From positions 188,059 to 252,058 of the forward strand of contig NZ_VDCQ01000003.1 of NCBI RefSeq assembly GCF_006265175.1: DNA of 64,000 nucleotides, read 5' to 3'. This DNA is from Paenibacillus hemerocallicola. Lineage in GTDB: Bacteria; Bacillota; Bacilli; Paenibacillales; NBRC-103111. Under the pieces are notes generated by a model. The model had not been told where the DNA came from. It did no database searches and saw only the letters and a program-made list of their open reading frames with translations. Positions 17,801-27,350 of this stretch are shown here, piece after piece. Position 1 is the first letter of the stretch. Each line of letters begins with the position of its first letter. A program made the position numbers and the translations under genes.

Positions 17801-20104
17801 ATGGACGATAACCATGTAAAGATGACAGGGCGAAGCGCGGAAGAGACACAAATAGGACGAAACGGCACGATCAGCAGAAGAGCAGTGCTGACTTCGCTTG
17901 GTATGGCAGGGGCTGCGGTCATCGGCTCGTCGCTCGGTTCCACTCATGCCAACGCCGCGTCCGTATTGGAATCCGTATACGGAGACAAAGCCAAGAAACC
18001 GGATAAGCCGCCGAAAGAACCGCAGTTGATGGACTGCTGTAATACTGCGGTTCTGAAAAGCGTGCTTGATCTTCTCGCCGCACCGAAGACAATAGATACG
18101 CTGTACATCTTGCAGGGATACCACGCGATTATGGATTATGGCGGCGGCCTGTTCTATTGGAACCCGGGCAAGCCGAAGAGCGAGCATAACGGCGGAACCG
18201 TAATAAGTCCGACTGTTCCGTGGGACGGATCTCGCGCCGATCTTTCCAACTTTCTCCTTGGCGTTGGCGAGACTCAGCCAAACGGGCTTGGATGCTTCTG
18301 TCGTCCTGAACTCGAATGCTATCCGGTACAAATGTTCGGCGCGATTGCCGATTGGGATGGAACAACCGGGTTCGATAACCGGCTAGTTATAGAAACAACA
18401 GTCAAGTCTGTTTATAAGACGGTGATCCCGAAGGGGGATTATGGGGTCGGCGCCGCGGGATCCATCTTTATCCAAGGCTACACCGGCAAGCGAATCGAGG
18501 GTGAAGGAACGCTTCACAAGATGGGCCGCAAAGGAATTTTTTCGTTTAACACTTGCACGGACATTGCGATCAGCGGGATTAGCATGGATGGACAGATCGT
18601 CCGTGACGAGGTTGAAGGCGGCAACATATGGGATGGCACACGTCCTGCCCTCAATTATGCGTTTGCAGTTTCCTTTGCCAATTGCCACCATTGCGAGGTA
18701 AGCGGTACCCGCATCTATGATTTTGCTTGGGATGGGCTGGTCGCACAGGGGACAGTCGCGGTGGGCGGCGAGACGGCCACGCTCTCGACCGAGATTGTTT
18801 TCCGCAACAATAGGATTAGCTCGATTCGCGGGAGTCAGATTTGGCTTAAAGCCGTTCACGGGGCGGATATTAGCCGGAACAAGCTGTATAACCCGACCGA
18901 CTTCGCACAGAAGGCCAATGCGGTATTTCTCGTGGAGTGGTGTGAGGAAGTGACAGTAGCGCACAACCGGATGAACTTCATCGGGGACAACGCGGTCGGC
19001 ATCGGCGAAATGCTGAACAATAATGCATTTGCCCGTAACAAGCGCATTACCGTCGATCACAACCTGATCAAAACGACCCGTTACCACTCCATCTTGGTAG
19101 CCCAGGGCGAAGATATCGACGTTACGCATAACATCATACACGAGGCCGGAGCCAAGTCCATTATGCCGGGCAACAACTCGGTCGTTCTCACCGCCGCGAT
19201 TACAATTATGGCCGGAGGCGTATCGCCCAGCAATGCGAGGGTTTCGGTCCGAGGCAACACGATCCGGGATCCGTATGAGTATGGAATTTATGGATTTGAT
19301 CGACCTGGTACCTCTTATGCCGCGTCTTCCGAAGACATCTGTATAGAAGGCAACACGATAACCGGAGCGGGAAAGCTGCCTGCGACAACCCGACTGGCAA
19401 GCGGCGGTATATTGACCCAATTCCAGAAGGCGGTCAAAATCGGCAGCAACGTCATAGACTACATCACGGGCGACGGAATCCGCGTATTCGGCGATGCGGT
19501 AATATCCGGAAACGTGCTGTCTCAGTTGATTGGACTCGGCATTAACGTGCCGGCCGACACGATCTGGGGCAATACGGATCTCAGTTCGGCTCTAACCTTC
19601 AACATTGTCAGAGATGCGACACGAACAGGGATAAGCGTGGCAGGTCGCGATCAAATAACATTAACCGGCAACACGACTATCCGATGCGGCAGAGACGTAA
19701 ATCCGGGAACGGAGAACATAACGACAGCAACCCAATACGCCGGCATTTCTACATACAACGTCAAGTTCGTACAGAGCGGCGGCAATCAAATGCGCGAATG
19801 CGGCTCCAGCGGCTTTGTGTCTCGACTGTGCGACTATGTGCATGATACGGGTTCTACAATGTCGGAGAACGGCCAAGTATTTACCGTAAATAACTTGAGG
19901 AGCGGAGCCTATCTGGAAGGCAGCGCAACGCGACTGGTCAAGGCGTCATTCCTGCTGCCGCAAGGCGATGGCGGCACAACACAGTATTACCCGATCCGCA
20001 TCCTGTACGCCGACCCGTCGGCAGTCGCAGTTGACGGCCGGTTCACCAATCATACTGGCGCCAGTCTCGGAGTCAACGCAAAATCTCTGATCAACATTCC
20101 ATAA
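17801..20104 (+). CDS. Tat-exported right-handed beta-helix protein, 767 residues
   Basis: The largest of three related exported proteins. Residues 25-50 form a twin-arginine signal (ISRRAVLTSLGMAG) placed after an unusually long hydrophilic leader, and LESVYGDK follows, the shared SVYG motif. The body is a long series of short beta-helix coils with Asn ladders (HNIIHEAG, EGNTITGAG, TGNTTIRCG). The classic GAKGDGxTDD opening of the other two is replaced by MFGAIADWDGTTG. It probably acts on polysaccharide at the cell surface; catalytic residues could not be assigned. GGAGG lies eight bases before the ATG. No clear terminator follows. Confidence 0.83.
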   Translation: MDDNHVKMTGRSAEETQIGRNGTISRRAVLTSLGMAGAAVIGSSLGSTHANAASVLESVYGDKAKKPDKPPKEPQLMDCCNTAVLKSVLDLLAAPKTIDTLYILQGYHAIMDYGGGLFYWNPGKPKSEHNGGTVISPTVPWDGSRADLSNFLLGVGETQPNGLGCFCRPELECYPVQMFGAIADWDGTTGFDNRLVIETTVKSVYKTVIPKGDYGVGAAGSIFIQGYTGKRIEGEGTLHKMGRKGIFSFNTCTDIAISGISMDGQIVRDEVEGGNIWDGTRPALNYAFAVSFANCHHCEVSGTRIYDFAWDGLVAQGTVAVGGETATLSTEIVFRNNRISSIRGSQIWLKAVHGADISRNKLYNPTDFAQKANAVFLVEWCEEVTVAHNRMNFIGDNAVGIGEMLNNNAFARNKRITVDHNLIKTTRYHSILVAQGEDIDVTHNIIHEAGAKSIMPGNNSVVLTAAITIMAGGVSPSNARVSVRGNTIRDPYEYGIYGFDRPGTSYAASSEDICIEGNTITGAGKLPATTRLASGGILTQFQKAVKIGSNVIDYITGDGIRVFGDAVISGNVLSQLIGLGINVPADTIWGNTDLSSALTFNIVRDATRTGISVAGRDQITLTGNTTIRCGRDVNPGTENITTATQYAGISTYNVKFVQSGGNQMRECGSSGFVSRLCDYVHDTGSTMSENGQVFTVNNLRSGAYLEGSATRLVKASFLLPQGDGGTTQYYPIRILYADPSAVAVDGRFTNHTGASLGVNAKSLINIP

Positions 20105-20299
20105 CAAAGCAGAAGAAGTATATGCCTGCGCCAAAGGAAATCCCCCGACCCATTAGCAGATCAATCATGGAATAGAAACCCGATTGCGGCAGTATGCCTA
20201 ATATTCATTCGGGAAATGGCTGATGAAGGAACGGGGCTTCCACGGCCTTTGAATTGTGATATGGGACGTTCCGTATTTTATCGCATGACGAAAATACAA

Positions 20300-20331
20300 A
20301 TAGGCTAACCAGAAGCTTCTGATTAGCCTAT
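20300..20331 (-). terminator. Bidirectional hairpin terminator
   Basis: ATAGGCTAA-x-CAGAAG pairs exactly with CTTCTG-x-TTAGCCTAT. On the reverse strand it is followed by TTGTATTTTC, so it most likely ends the small reverse-strand gene starting at 20668; it may also stop forward transcription from the beta-helix gene. Confidence 0.65.
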
Positions 20332-20359
20332 GAATACGAAGCGTATAATTTTTCAAGCT

Positions 20360-20668
20360 TCACTCTTCCACAATTTCCGCCTTCAAATCGCTTGCAACCT
20401 CAACCATCATGGGGATCACCGCTTCATTGGCGCCAGATACGTAGATGTCTCCCTGATAATGCCGGAATGGAATCATCGCAACACCGCAGCTCCACATGAA
20501 AAAGTCACCTTCAATGGACATACTGGTGGAGCCCTTCATTGTAAACACGGCTGTGTAGGAAAAATCAGGCTTGGACGAAAAGTACTGTTTGCACTCATCC
20601 AAAGTTATGGTTTGCTCCGCATGGTTGTTTACCTGAAGTGCTCTTGTAATACGATAGCGTTTACTCAT
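20360..20668 (-). CDS. Small protein of unknown function
   Basis: A 102-residue soluble protein that I do not recognise. The start ATG at 20668 has GGAGG seven bases upstream; an upstream in-frame ATG (20710) lacks a site. The sequence alternates short strands (RYRITRALQVNN, FSYTAVFTMKGSTSMSIEGDFFMW, GDIYVSGAN) and looks like a small beta-rich fold with an acidic C-terminus (DLKAEIVEE). There is no signal peptide or membrane segment. It stands alone on this strand with a good terminator behind it, which supports a real monocistronic gene. Confidence 0.65.
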   Translation of the reverse strand: MSKRYRITRALQVNNHAEQTITLDECKQYFSSKPDFSYTAVFTMKGSTSMSIEGDFFMWSCGVAMIPFRHYQGDIYVSGANEAVIPMMVEVASDLKAEIVEE

Positions 20669-20716
20669 GAAAAGTGCCTCCAATATCATTCGGTTCCTAT
20701 AGTTTCCCATGACTAA

Positions 20717-21034
20717 TATTCTAACATGCTGGCTAAAATTTCACTATCCTATCCGCTGCCTTTAGAAGTTCGAAGGGAGGACGATAAAACACGTTTTTTT
20801 GTGGAAATGTTCAATGGCGGTACAGGAACTGTTATGTGCTACTTCATCATCAGCCTTCAAGTTACGACTAGGCTCGGATGAATGTTGGCATATCCAGAAT
20901 TCAGTATAAAATTTTTTTATTTAAAATACCTGTAGCCTTAGTTGTGGCAAGAGTAGTATTATACGATTAGATGATTATCGAATTAGAATATCATCTAATT
21001 TTATTCCGAGAAATTCAGCAGGAGGCCGGTATAA
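20717..21034. other. Gene-poor stretch with a short frame and an inverted repeat
   Basis: An ATG at 20726 opens a 51-codon frame to 20881 with protein-like content (LPLEVRREDDKTRFFVEMFN) but no ribosome site and no family; it may be a remnant. Bases 20966-20975 (ATTAGATGAT) pair exactly with 20990-20999 (ATCATCTAAT) over a 14-base loop, 36 bases before the phosphatase gene. This AT-rich repeat could be an operator or a weak attenuator. Confidence 0.4.
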
Positions 21035-21640
21035 ATGAGTACTACTTTCTTTCTTGTAAGGCATGCTATAAAAGAAATGGCGATTGGAGATGTCCCAATT
21101 ACTCCCAAAGGTATATTGCAAGCACAAGCAACGGCTCGAAGATTTTATAATTTACCGATAACAACCATAGTTACAAGTCCACTCCGAAGGGCGAAAGAAA
21201 CTGCCACATATATTGCATTAAAAACGAAATTAACTTTTTATGAGGATAGTCGATTGCGAGAACGTGCTAACTGGGGTGATTTACCCGAACAAACATTTGA
21301 TGAGTTTGTCGCGATGTGGGAGCGATGTACACGTGATCGCGACTATATACCACCCGTAGGTGATTCTGCGCAACAGGCAGGTGAACGTTTATCTTCGTTT
21401 TTATTAGAATTGGCAATGAAACATCCGTCTGAAAGTAACATTGTTATTGTTACTCATGGAGGATTAATAACTGATTTTCTGGTCCATACATTTTCCGAGA
21501 ACCAACTAAATGTTCGGCACCCTGATTTTGTGTCAGTACAAAGCGACCTTATTCCTGAGTGCTCGATCACAAAGCTAATTTATGAAAACGGAAATTACAA
21601 ATTAGATTTCTTTGCATCAGTAGAACATTTAAAATCATGA
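21035..21640 (+). CDS. Histidine phosphatase family protein
   Basis: A 201-residue cytoplasmic phosphatase of the phosphoglycerate-mutase-like superfamily. Catalytic His is in FFLVRHA (RHA instead of the common RHG), with Arg in SPLRRAKETA, the general acid Glu in RLRERANWGD and the second His in IVTHGG, so all active-site positions are present. Typical substrates are phosphosugars or small phosphoesters; which one cannot be told. AGGAGGCC precedes the ATG. The gene is noticeably AT-rich compared with the carbohydrate genes around it, which suggests a separate origin. Confidence 0.88.
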   Translation: MSTTFFLVRHAIKEMAIGDVPITPKGILQAQATARRFYNLPITTIVTSPLRRAKETATYIALKTKLTFYEDSRLRERANWGDLPEQTFDEFVAMWERCTRDRDYIPPVGDSAQQAGERLSSFLLELAMKHPSESNIVIVTHGGLITDFLVHTFSENQLNVRHPDFVSVQSDLIPECSITKLIYENGNYKLDFFASVEHLKS

Positions 21641-21989
21641 GAATGCTTTCCTCGATCGGGGCGACCTATTAGCAAAAGCATTTCAAGAAACGGAATCAGC
21701 GGCTGCTTCAATGACGGGGGTAGGCAATTAAAGGGGGGAATGGGCGTTCCCGCTAACATGACAACAACCCACTGGCCGTTGACCCGATCGATAGCGGACA
21801 CCATACCATGCGGCATCAAAGTCCGATTGAAGTCCGGCGTAAATCGAGGGCTTATTAGTTATCGGATCAAGTTCTAGACATTTGGAGACGACCAGAACTT
21901 GATCCGATTGCCGACAAGAACAAGAATAGGAAGGAGGGGGTGAAGATTAGGCTATAAAATGATATGCAACAAGATCACCGCATCGTTGA
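21641..21989. other. Intergenic region with long inverted repeat and a possible gene remnant
   Basis: Bases 21861-21875 (ATCGGATCAAGTTCT) pair exactly with 21894-21908 over an 18-base loop with no T-run. On the reverse strand, bases about 21630-21835 read as a protein-like peptide (LMPHGMVSAIDRVNG, then WVVVMLAGTPIPPFN) with no proper start or known family, probably a decayed gene end. No other feature was recognised. Confidence 0.4.
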
Positions 21990-22319
21990 TCAATACGTCT
22001 CATACACAAGCGTTCGATCCATCACAAGCTTGCGATTGAATACGACATAGATATACAGTCGTCCTGCATCCGTATCCCCCGCATCATAACCGATGCGAAC
22101 CGTCCCGTCCTCCTCAACTACTAACCCGCTGTATACGAGGTCTGTTATTTGCTCCTCGGGGTGCTGTTCGGCAATGAACTGGAGCGCCTGCTCCTGCAGC
22201 GCATCCATACGTTCCCAAGTCTTCTTGATAGCGGAGACATGCGAGCCAATCGCTACCAAATGCAGGCTACTATCCTCCCGATGAAGGAAAGTCTTTAATC
22301 TTTCCATTAACATAGCCAT
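21990..22319 (-). CDS. Small hypothetical protein downstream of AraC gene
   Basis: A 109-residue soluble protein without a family I recognise. The first half is helical (TWERMDALQEQALQFIAEQHPEEQITDL) in outline, and the second half has strands typical of a small alpha/beta fold (LVVEEDGTVRIGYDAGD, RLYIYVVFNRKLV). It follows the AraC gene by 22 bases on the same strand and is probably the last gene of the hydrolase-AraC-small-protein operon. The site upstream of the ATG is weak, so translation may depend on the gene before it. Confidence 0.6.
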   Translation of the reverse strand: MAMLMERLKTFLHREDSSLHLVAIGSHVSAIKKTWERMDALQEQALQFIAEQHPEEQITDLVYSGLVVEEDGTVRIGYDAGDTDAGRLYIYVVFNRKLVMDRTLVYETY

Positions 22320-22341
22320 CGCATCCGATCTGCCGGATCCT

Positions 22342-23208
22342 TTACTCTGCCTCCTGGGCTTGCCGCCACTGGCTCGGACTCATGCCGTACCGCTTCTTGA
22401 ACTGCCGGCTGAAGTAATGGATGCTGGGAAAGCCGTTCGTCTCGGCAATATCTTTGACTGTCAGGCTTGTATTGGTCAAATAGCTTTTGGCCGCATTCAT
22501 GCGCAATTCCTGCAAATATTGGTATGGGGTTGTCCCCGTGTGCCCCTTGAAGAGGCGAATCAAATAGGAAGAGTCCAAATGAGCCCGCGAAGCCAGCGTT
22601 TGCAGCTTCACTTCGTGCAAATAGGCGGTCTCCATATATTGCATCAAATCTTGAACAAGCTGTTTGTTCGGATTCGCTTCCGCAGGCTCCGGATTTGCGG
22701 TATCCGACTGGCGTTGCTGCTGGAGCGCCGCGGAAATTTGGAGGAAAAGCTTGCTTACATCGTGCAGGACGATCCGCTCGCGCAATTCGCCGTGCCGAGA
22801 TAAGCTATCGTTATTCATTATGGCCGCGATGGAATCGGCCGTCGAGCCGATCAGTTCGGCAAGCCCGGGCACGCTTGAAGACAACGCTTCGTCGTCGCTC
22901 TGCTTGCGGTTCCATGCAATCGCTTCGCCGACGGAAAGGAACGAAGCGGCCTCCGTAAGCGGCCCCGTCCCTTTCTCCAGCTCCAAGTACCAGTATGCGG
23001 CCGAATCGCAATGCTTGTAGAGTTGGTGCGGGACGTTGTCCGGGATCAGAAACAGTGTACGGCTCCCGGAGCGGAATGATTCGTTCATGAATTCGAGCGT
23101 CATTTCTCCACGGGTAATGCACAATATTTCGTAGTACGGGTGAGTGCCACCGCCCACGCTGAATTTCTTATTGTCGTCCACTACATTGTGATAAGTGCGA
23201 ATGATCAT
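22342..23208 (-). CDS. AraC-family transcriptional regulator
   Basis: A 288-residue regulator with an N-terminal cupin-like sensor (HPYYEILCITRGEMTLEF, then FLIPDNVPHQLY) and a C-terminal AraC double helix-turn-helix (VKLQTLASRAHLDSSYLIRLF and TVKDIAETNGFPSIHYFSR, ending SPSQWR). It lies 72 bases downstream of the hydrolase gene on the same strand and likely regulates that gene or the divergent lipoprotein operon at 24885. It ends in QAQEAE. The effector is unknown, but a sugar is likely from context. Confidence 0.92.
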   Translation of the reverse strand: MIIRTYHNVVDDNKKFSVGGGTHPYYEILCITRGEMTLEFMNESFRSGSRTLFLIPDNVPHQLYKHCDSAAYWYLELEKGTGPLTEAASFLSVGEAIAWNRKQSDDEALSSSVPGLAELIGSTADSIAAIMNNDSLSRHGELRERIVLHDVSKLFLQISAALQQQRQSDTANPEPAEANPNKQLVQDLMQYMETAYLHEVKLQTLASRAHLDSSYLIRLFKGHTGTTPYQYLQELRMNAAKSYLTNTSLTVKDIAETNGFPSIHYFSRQFKKRYGMSPSQWRQAQEAE

Positions 23209-23280
23209 CGTATCCCGCCCATTCCCGTCAAGTCGTAATAGCTTTACTATAAGGTACTGGGTAGAGGCGTGTAAACTGGA

Positions 23281-24444
23281 TTAACGCACGACGACAGAGG
23301 TGCTGACCGTAGATCCGTGCGAATCGCGTACGTTAATGAAATAGGCTTTGGCTTCCTGCGGAAGGCGAATATAGACGCGCTTGTCCGACCGGTCCAGCGA
23401 ACAATCGGCCGTGATCCATTCGCATTGCTGCCAGTTGTCGCAATTGCCCGTATAGAATATCTCTGCTTGAACCGGATCATTCCCGTCGGCGGAATCGTAG
23501 GCCACCCAAACGTTCCCATCGTTCTCCGAAGGTTCGCCCAGGCGCAGCAAAGATTCGCCGCCGAGAACGATACTATCCGCGAACGCATATATTTCGGCCG
23601 GCTTCCAGCCGAGCGGGTGAGAATGTCCGAGACGGGGATAAATGCACATGCCAGACCGTTCGATTCCATTTTTGGCGCAAGCATACGATTTGCTGAAGAT
23701 ATTCATGCCGAAATGAGGGTCGTAGAGCCAATTCACCCACAGCATGGGCATCGCCACGCGGGACAAATAAGCGGACGGTTCGGTCAACCGTTTGACCGAT
23801 TCGGCGCTTGCTTCCCCCATATCCACGAATCGCTGCCCCCATTGATTGTGGGCTTCGTACAAATAGCCGCACCCGTAAACGGGGATGCCGAAGGCGAACC
23901 GGTTATCGATTCCGGCGACAAGACTGGTGACGATGCCGCCCCACGATATTCCCGTTATTCCGATCCGTTTCGGGTCTACGAGCGGCATGCCGCGAAGGAG
24001 AGTATGGGCCAGTATTACATTGGCGACGGCATGGTACATCCACTGATCGTCTATCGGCAGATCGCAATCCAGAAAAATCCCTTCCCGCGGAGGACCTGGC
24101 ATTGTATGGCCGAGTCGCTTCGTCTCTCCCTCCGACTTGTCGGGAACATTTCCCTCCAAATCCATCGCAATTGCGGCGTATCCCCGTTTCATCCATAAAT
24201 TCACCCATTCTTCATAGGCGGTGCCCCCGCCACCATGAACGAGAACGATCGCCGGCACTTTCTCGTTGTCCGTCACTTCCGGCAATCCGTAATGGGCGAA
24301 GACGCGCGTTTCTTTTCCCTTAAAAGGCAGTCCTTCATAAAAAATCGAGTGAATGCCGTTCGCGGTCTTCACGTCGGACGGATAAATTCGCGGGGATCGA
24401 TGCAACTGCTGCAAGTTCCATGGCGAAATAAGCGGTCTGTCCAT
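23281..24444 (-). CDS. Alpha/beta hydrolase, acetyl-xylan-esterase / prolyl-oligopeptidase like
   Basis: A 387-residue cytoplasmic hydrolase. The oxyanion region is IVLVHGGGGTAYEEW. The nucleophile elbow is GITGISWGGIVTS with Ser in GxSxGG. A late His in LGHSHPLGW may complete the triad. A beta-rich tail of about 85 residues follows the catalytic domain (VWVAYDSADGNDPVQAEIF), as in some deacetylases of polysaccharide clusters. AGGAGG lies seven bases before the ATG. It is divergent from the lipoprotein/sialidase/beta-helix operon and probably removes acyl groups from sugars imported by that system. Confidence 0.85.
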   Translation of the reverse strand: MDRPLISPWNLQQLHRSPRIYPSDVKTANGIHSIFYEGLPFKGKETRVFAHYGLPEVTDNEKVPAIVLVHGGGGTAYEEWVNLWMKRGYAAIAMDLEGNVPDKSEGETKRLGHTMPGPPREGIFLDCDLPIDDQWMYHAVANVILAHTLLRGMPLVDPKRIGITGISWGGIVTSLVAGIDNRFAFGIPVYGCGYLYEAHNQWGQRFVDMGEASAESVKRLTEPSAYLSRVAMPMLWVNWLYDPHFGMNIFSKSYACAKNGIERSGMCIYPRLGHSHPLGWKPAEIYAFADSIVLGGESLLRLGEPSENDGNVWVAYDSADGNDPVQAEIFYTGNCDNWQQCEWITADCSLDRSDKRVYIRLPQEAKAYFINVRDSHGSTVSTSVVVR

Positions 24445-24884
24445 CCCGATACCTCCTGGCGTATGATTATAGTGGGAAGGATCGCCCTTCCTCTTGCTGC
24501 TAATTTATCAAAATAGAGACCGCTTGTATTTAGTTTTTATTCGGATATCGATCTCCCGCAAACACCGACGATCATGTCCGATTTGTACATAATTGATCTT
24601 TGCCTTCGCGTTGGAGACGAGAGTAGGCAACGAAATCCTTTTCCGGTCGCGGGGAAAAGTCATTTTTGTACAAATGAAGGCGGGAAGCGCGACTTTCATA
24701 CCGTTGAATTGCCGGATTTATACCAAATACAGATGCTGTCTCATGCAGTAATCTTAATGTGCAAGCGCTTAACCAAAGTGCAAGCGGGGTTGCAGAGAGA
24801 TGATAAGGGGGTGGCGGGGAAGGGAAAGGCCTGCTGCGGGTTAGTGCAAGAATGCAAAACAAATCGGTTACGGGAGGTTCTACG
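24445..24884. promoter_or_regulatory. Divergent promoter region with an imperfect cre at 24760-24773
   Basis: No gene is convincing in this 440-base gap; a 104-codon frame at 24574-24888 runs into the lipoprotein leader and has no site. Bases 24760-24773 (TGCAAGCGCTTAAC) contain the AAGCGCTT core of LacI/CcpA operators but miss the last two cre positions. The spot is 112 bases upstream of the lipoprotein start. It could serve CcpA or a local LacI regulator. Confidence 0.5.
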
Positions 24885-26195
24885 ATGAACAAAATAAAAC
24901 AAGCGGCGCTTCTCACAACGTTCATGTTGTCGGTCGGCACGGTGTTGGCAGGCTGTGGCGACGGGCCAAAGGAAGCTGCGCCTGCGCAACCTGCGGAAAT
25001 CAACAAACCGGTTACGATTACGGTATTTAATCCATCCAACTATTCGGAGTATTTATGGAATAACTTATGGGTGGAGCCAATCAAGAAGAAATATCCGCAC
25101 ATTACACTCGTCCATATCAAAAATGAGAAAGGGTCGAGCTTGGCCGATCTGGTGTTGGCGAATCGGGTGCCGGACATCATTCAAGGATCGGGAGTCAAAT
25201 CGACATTCGAGTATAACGATCTGGGCATCCTCGACGATATGACGCCGCTGATGAAGGCGAACGGATTCGATCCCGGCGGGATCGATCCAATAAGCATGGA
25301 CAACTTAAAGATCGATAAAAAAGACGCAAAAATTTACGGGCTTCCCGTAGGGCAAGGCCATGCCGCCTTATATTACAACAAAGACCTGTTCAACAAGTTC
25401 GGGGTTGCTTACCCGAAAGACGGGATGAACTGGGATGAAGTGTACGAGCTGACGAAAAAAATGACCCGCACGGATGGAGGCGTCAAATACCGCGGATTCG
25501 ATTTTGTCGCAGATTTCCAAATCCCGTACAATCAGTTGTCTTTGCCGTTTATCGACAATAAGACCGACAAAGCGAACGTCCAAACGGACGGTTGGAAAAC
25601 ACTGTTTGCGGCTATGAAGAAGTTTTACGATATCGACGGCAACAACCCGGGAGCGCTGCCAAACGTGTTCAATCCTTTCCTGAAAGACAAGACGGTCGCG
25701 ATGTTCGCCGTACCGAATATTTTGAGTCCTTTGATCGAATCGACCCAAAACGGCCTGGATTGGGACATGGTCACCTTGCCAACGTTCGCAAGCGGTCCGA
25801 AGACGGGAATACAGCCGGTTGTATCGGGTCTGTACGTCTCCAAGACGAGCCAGAACAAAAATGAAGCGTTCAAGGTCGTGGCGCATCTGCTGTCCGAAGA
25901 GATTCAAACCGAGCGCTCCCGGATCGGCGAGCCATCCATTTTGAAAAAGCCGGAAATCAAAAATTCGTTCGCTACGGAGATGCCGCATACGAAAGGAAGA
26001 AACGTTGTCGCCTTCGTATCCGGTATGCCGGCCCCTTCGCCGAGCTCGGTAACGAAATACGATGCCTTGGCCGGTACGGAGATGGTGAAGAAATTCAAGG
26101 AAGTCGCCTTCAACGGAAAAGATATCAATACGGCGTTAAGAGAAGCCGAAGAGATCATTAACAAGAAGATCGACGAGGAAAAGGCTAAGAAGTAG
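24885..26195 (+). CDS. Extracellular solute-binding lipoprotein, fourth copy
   Basis: A 436-residue lipoprotein starting at ATG 24885 (GGGAGG seven bases upstream); an upstream in-frame start at 24852 lacks a site. The lipobox is LAGC with Cys24. It has YYNKDLFNKFGVAYPKDGM, the Trp-rich SEYLWNNLWVEPI segment near residue 50 and the INTALREAEEIINKKI tail. Its first domain is close to that of the copy at 5483 (both have the WVEPIKKKYPHITL-type strand), so those two may be the most recent duplicates. First gene of a three-gene operon with the sialidase-fold and beta-helix genes. Confidence 0.9.
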   Translation: MNKIKQAALLTTFMLSVGTVLAGCGDGPKEAAPAQPAEINKPVTITVFNPSNYSEYLWNNLWVEPIKKKYPHITLVHIKNEKGSSLADLVLANRVPDIIQGSGVKSTFEYNDLGILDDMTPLMKANGFDPGGIDPISMDNLKIDKKDAKIYGLPVGQGHAALYYNKDLFNKFGVAYPKDGMNWDEVYELTKKMTRTDGGVKYRGFDFVADFQIPYNQLSLPFIDNKTDKANVQTDGWKTLFAAMKKFYDIDGNNPGALPNVFNPFLKDKTVAMFAVPNILSPLIESTQNGLDWDMVTLPTFASGPKTGIQPVVSGLYVSKTSQNKNEAFKVVAHLLSEEIQTERSRIGEPSILKKPEIKNSFATEMPHTKGRNVVAFVSGMPAPSPSSVTKYDALAGTEMVKKFKEVAFNGKDINTALREAEEIINKKIDEEKAKK

Positions 26196-26269
26196 AGAGC
26201 CGCTTGAGTTCAAACGAAATGCCGGGGTCGGGATGCCGGCTGCGTTAAGACTAAACAGAGGTGATAAGC

Positions 26270-27319
26270 TTGGGTTTCGAAATAAAGCTCCAGGAGTATG
26301 TTTTTGCGGATGACGTTTCATTTGAGAGCTGTCATGCATCAACGTTGATTGCGATTCCGAACGGCGACCTTGTGGCGGCTTGGTTCGCCGGTACGCGCGA
26401 GGGGGCGGACGATGTGGCGATCTGGTCGTCTCGTCGCACGGAAGGAGGCTGGACGCCTCCTGTCAAGGTAGCGGATGAAGAAGGGGAGCCGCATTGGAAT
26501 CCGGTTCTGTTCCAAGAAGGGAACGGAAAAGTATGGCTGTTCTACAAAGTGGGAAAAACGATCAGAAACTGGAGAACGATGTATATCCTTTCCGAGGATG
26601 AGGGCATAACGTGGACCGTTCCCCGATTGCTGGTCGAAGACGACTCCGGCGGTAGAGGACCGGTCAAAAACAAACTGATCGTATTGCAGGATGGCACATG
26701 GGTAGCCCCCGCATCCCTTGAGCTGGATACATGGGACGCATTCGCCGATTTGTCGTACGATAACGGGATGACGTGGGTAGCCAGCGAGAAGGTGGCGCTG
26801 CAGCAGTCTGAAGTTGCAGCTTCCGCTGTTCCTGTCAAACCGGTCGAGGTTGCCGTTTCGGACGGTCCCGTATCCCTTGTCGCGGAGACGTCTCTCCAAG
26901 GAAAGGGAGTCATACAGCCGACCTTATGGGAATCGGAGCGCGGCAAGGTACACATGCTATTGCGCAGCTCTACAGGATATATATTGCGCAGCGATTCGGC
27001 GGATTGCGGGAAAACATGGTCGGCTGTCTATTCGACCGAGCTTCCGAACAATAACAGCGGCATTGATCTTGTCCGGATGGACAACGGCGCCTTGGCGCTC
27101 GTATACAACCCGGTCGGCCAGAATTGGGGCAAAAGGACGCCGATCGTCATCAGCTTATCCCGCGATAACGGTGCGACATGGGGAGAAACGCTTGTACTGG
27201 AAGACGCTCCAGGAGAGTACTCTTATCCGGCAATCGTTTCGGTCGGCAATGACGTGTTCGTAAGCTATACATGGAAAAGAAGCAGAATTGTCTTTTGGCA
27301 GCTGACCGTGACGGCTTGA
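26270..27319 (+). CDS. Sialidase-fold (BNR_2) exo-glycosidase-like protein
   Basis: A 349-residue protein of the six-bladed sialidase fold. TTG at 26270 is preferred to GTG at 26261 because AGAGGTG lies six bases upstream of TTG. SFESCHASTLI and LVAAWFAGTREG mark the first blade. BNR Asp-box-like turns occur at LSEDEGITW, SYDNGMTW, SADCGKTW and SRDNGATW (the SxDxGxTW pattern). RGPVKNKLI and HWNPVLF fit BNR_2 proteins, often misnamed neuraminidase. There is no signal peptide, so it may act inside the cell on imported oligosaccharides; true sialidase activity is not implied. It follows the lipoprotein by 74 bases. Confidence 0.85.
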   Translation: MGFEIKLQEYVFADDVSFESCHASTLIAIPNGDLVAAWFAGTREGADDVAIWSSRRTEGGWTPPVKVADEEGEPHWNPVLFQEGNGKVWLFYKVGKTIRNWRTMYILSEDEGITWTVPRLLVEDDSGGRGPVKNKLIVLQDGTWVAPASLELDTWDAFADLSYDNGMTWVASEKVALQQSEVAASAVPVKPVEVAVSDGPVSLVAETSLQGKGVIQPTLWESERGKVHMLLRSSTGYILRSDSADCGKTWSAVYSTELPNNNSGIDLVRMDNGALALVYNPVGQNWGKRTPIVISLSRDNGATWGETLVLEDAPGEYSYPAIVSVGNDVFVSYTWKRSRIVFWQLTVTA

Positions 27320-27350
27320 CTCGATCGAGATCGAATGAGGGAGGATCAAG

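Noticed and set aside
18383-19420. 345-codon reverse frame inside the second beta-helix gene
   Set aside because: Shadow of the Asn-rich beta-helix repeats; no start signal.
24574-24888. 104-codon frame before the fourth lipoprotein
   Set aside because: Lies over the promoter and cre region, no ribosome site, no family.
26270-27319. A true neuraminidase
   Set aside because: The Asp-boxes show the fold only; the Arg triad and Tyr/Glu pair of sialidases could not be assigned and there is no export signal.
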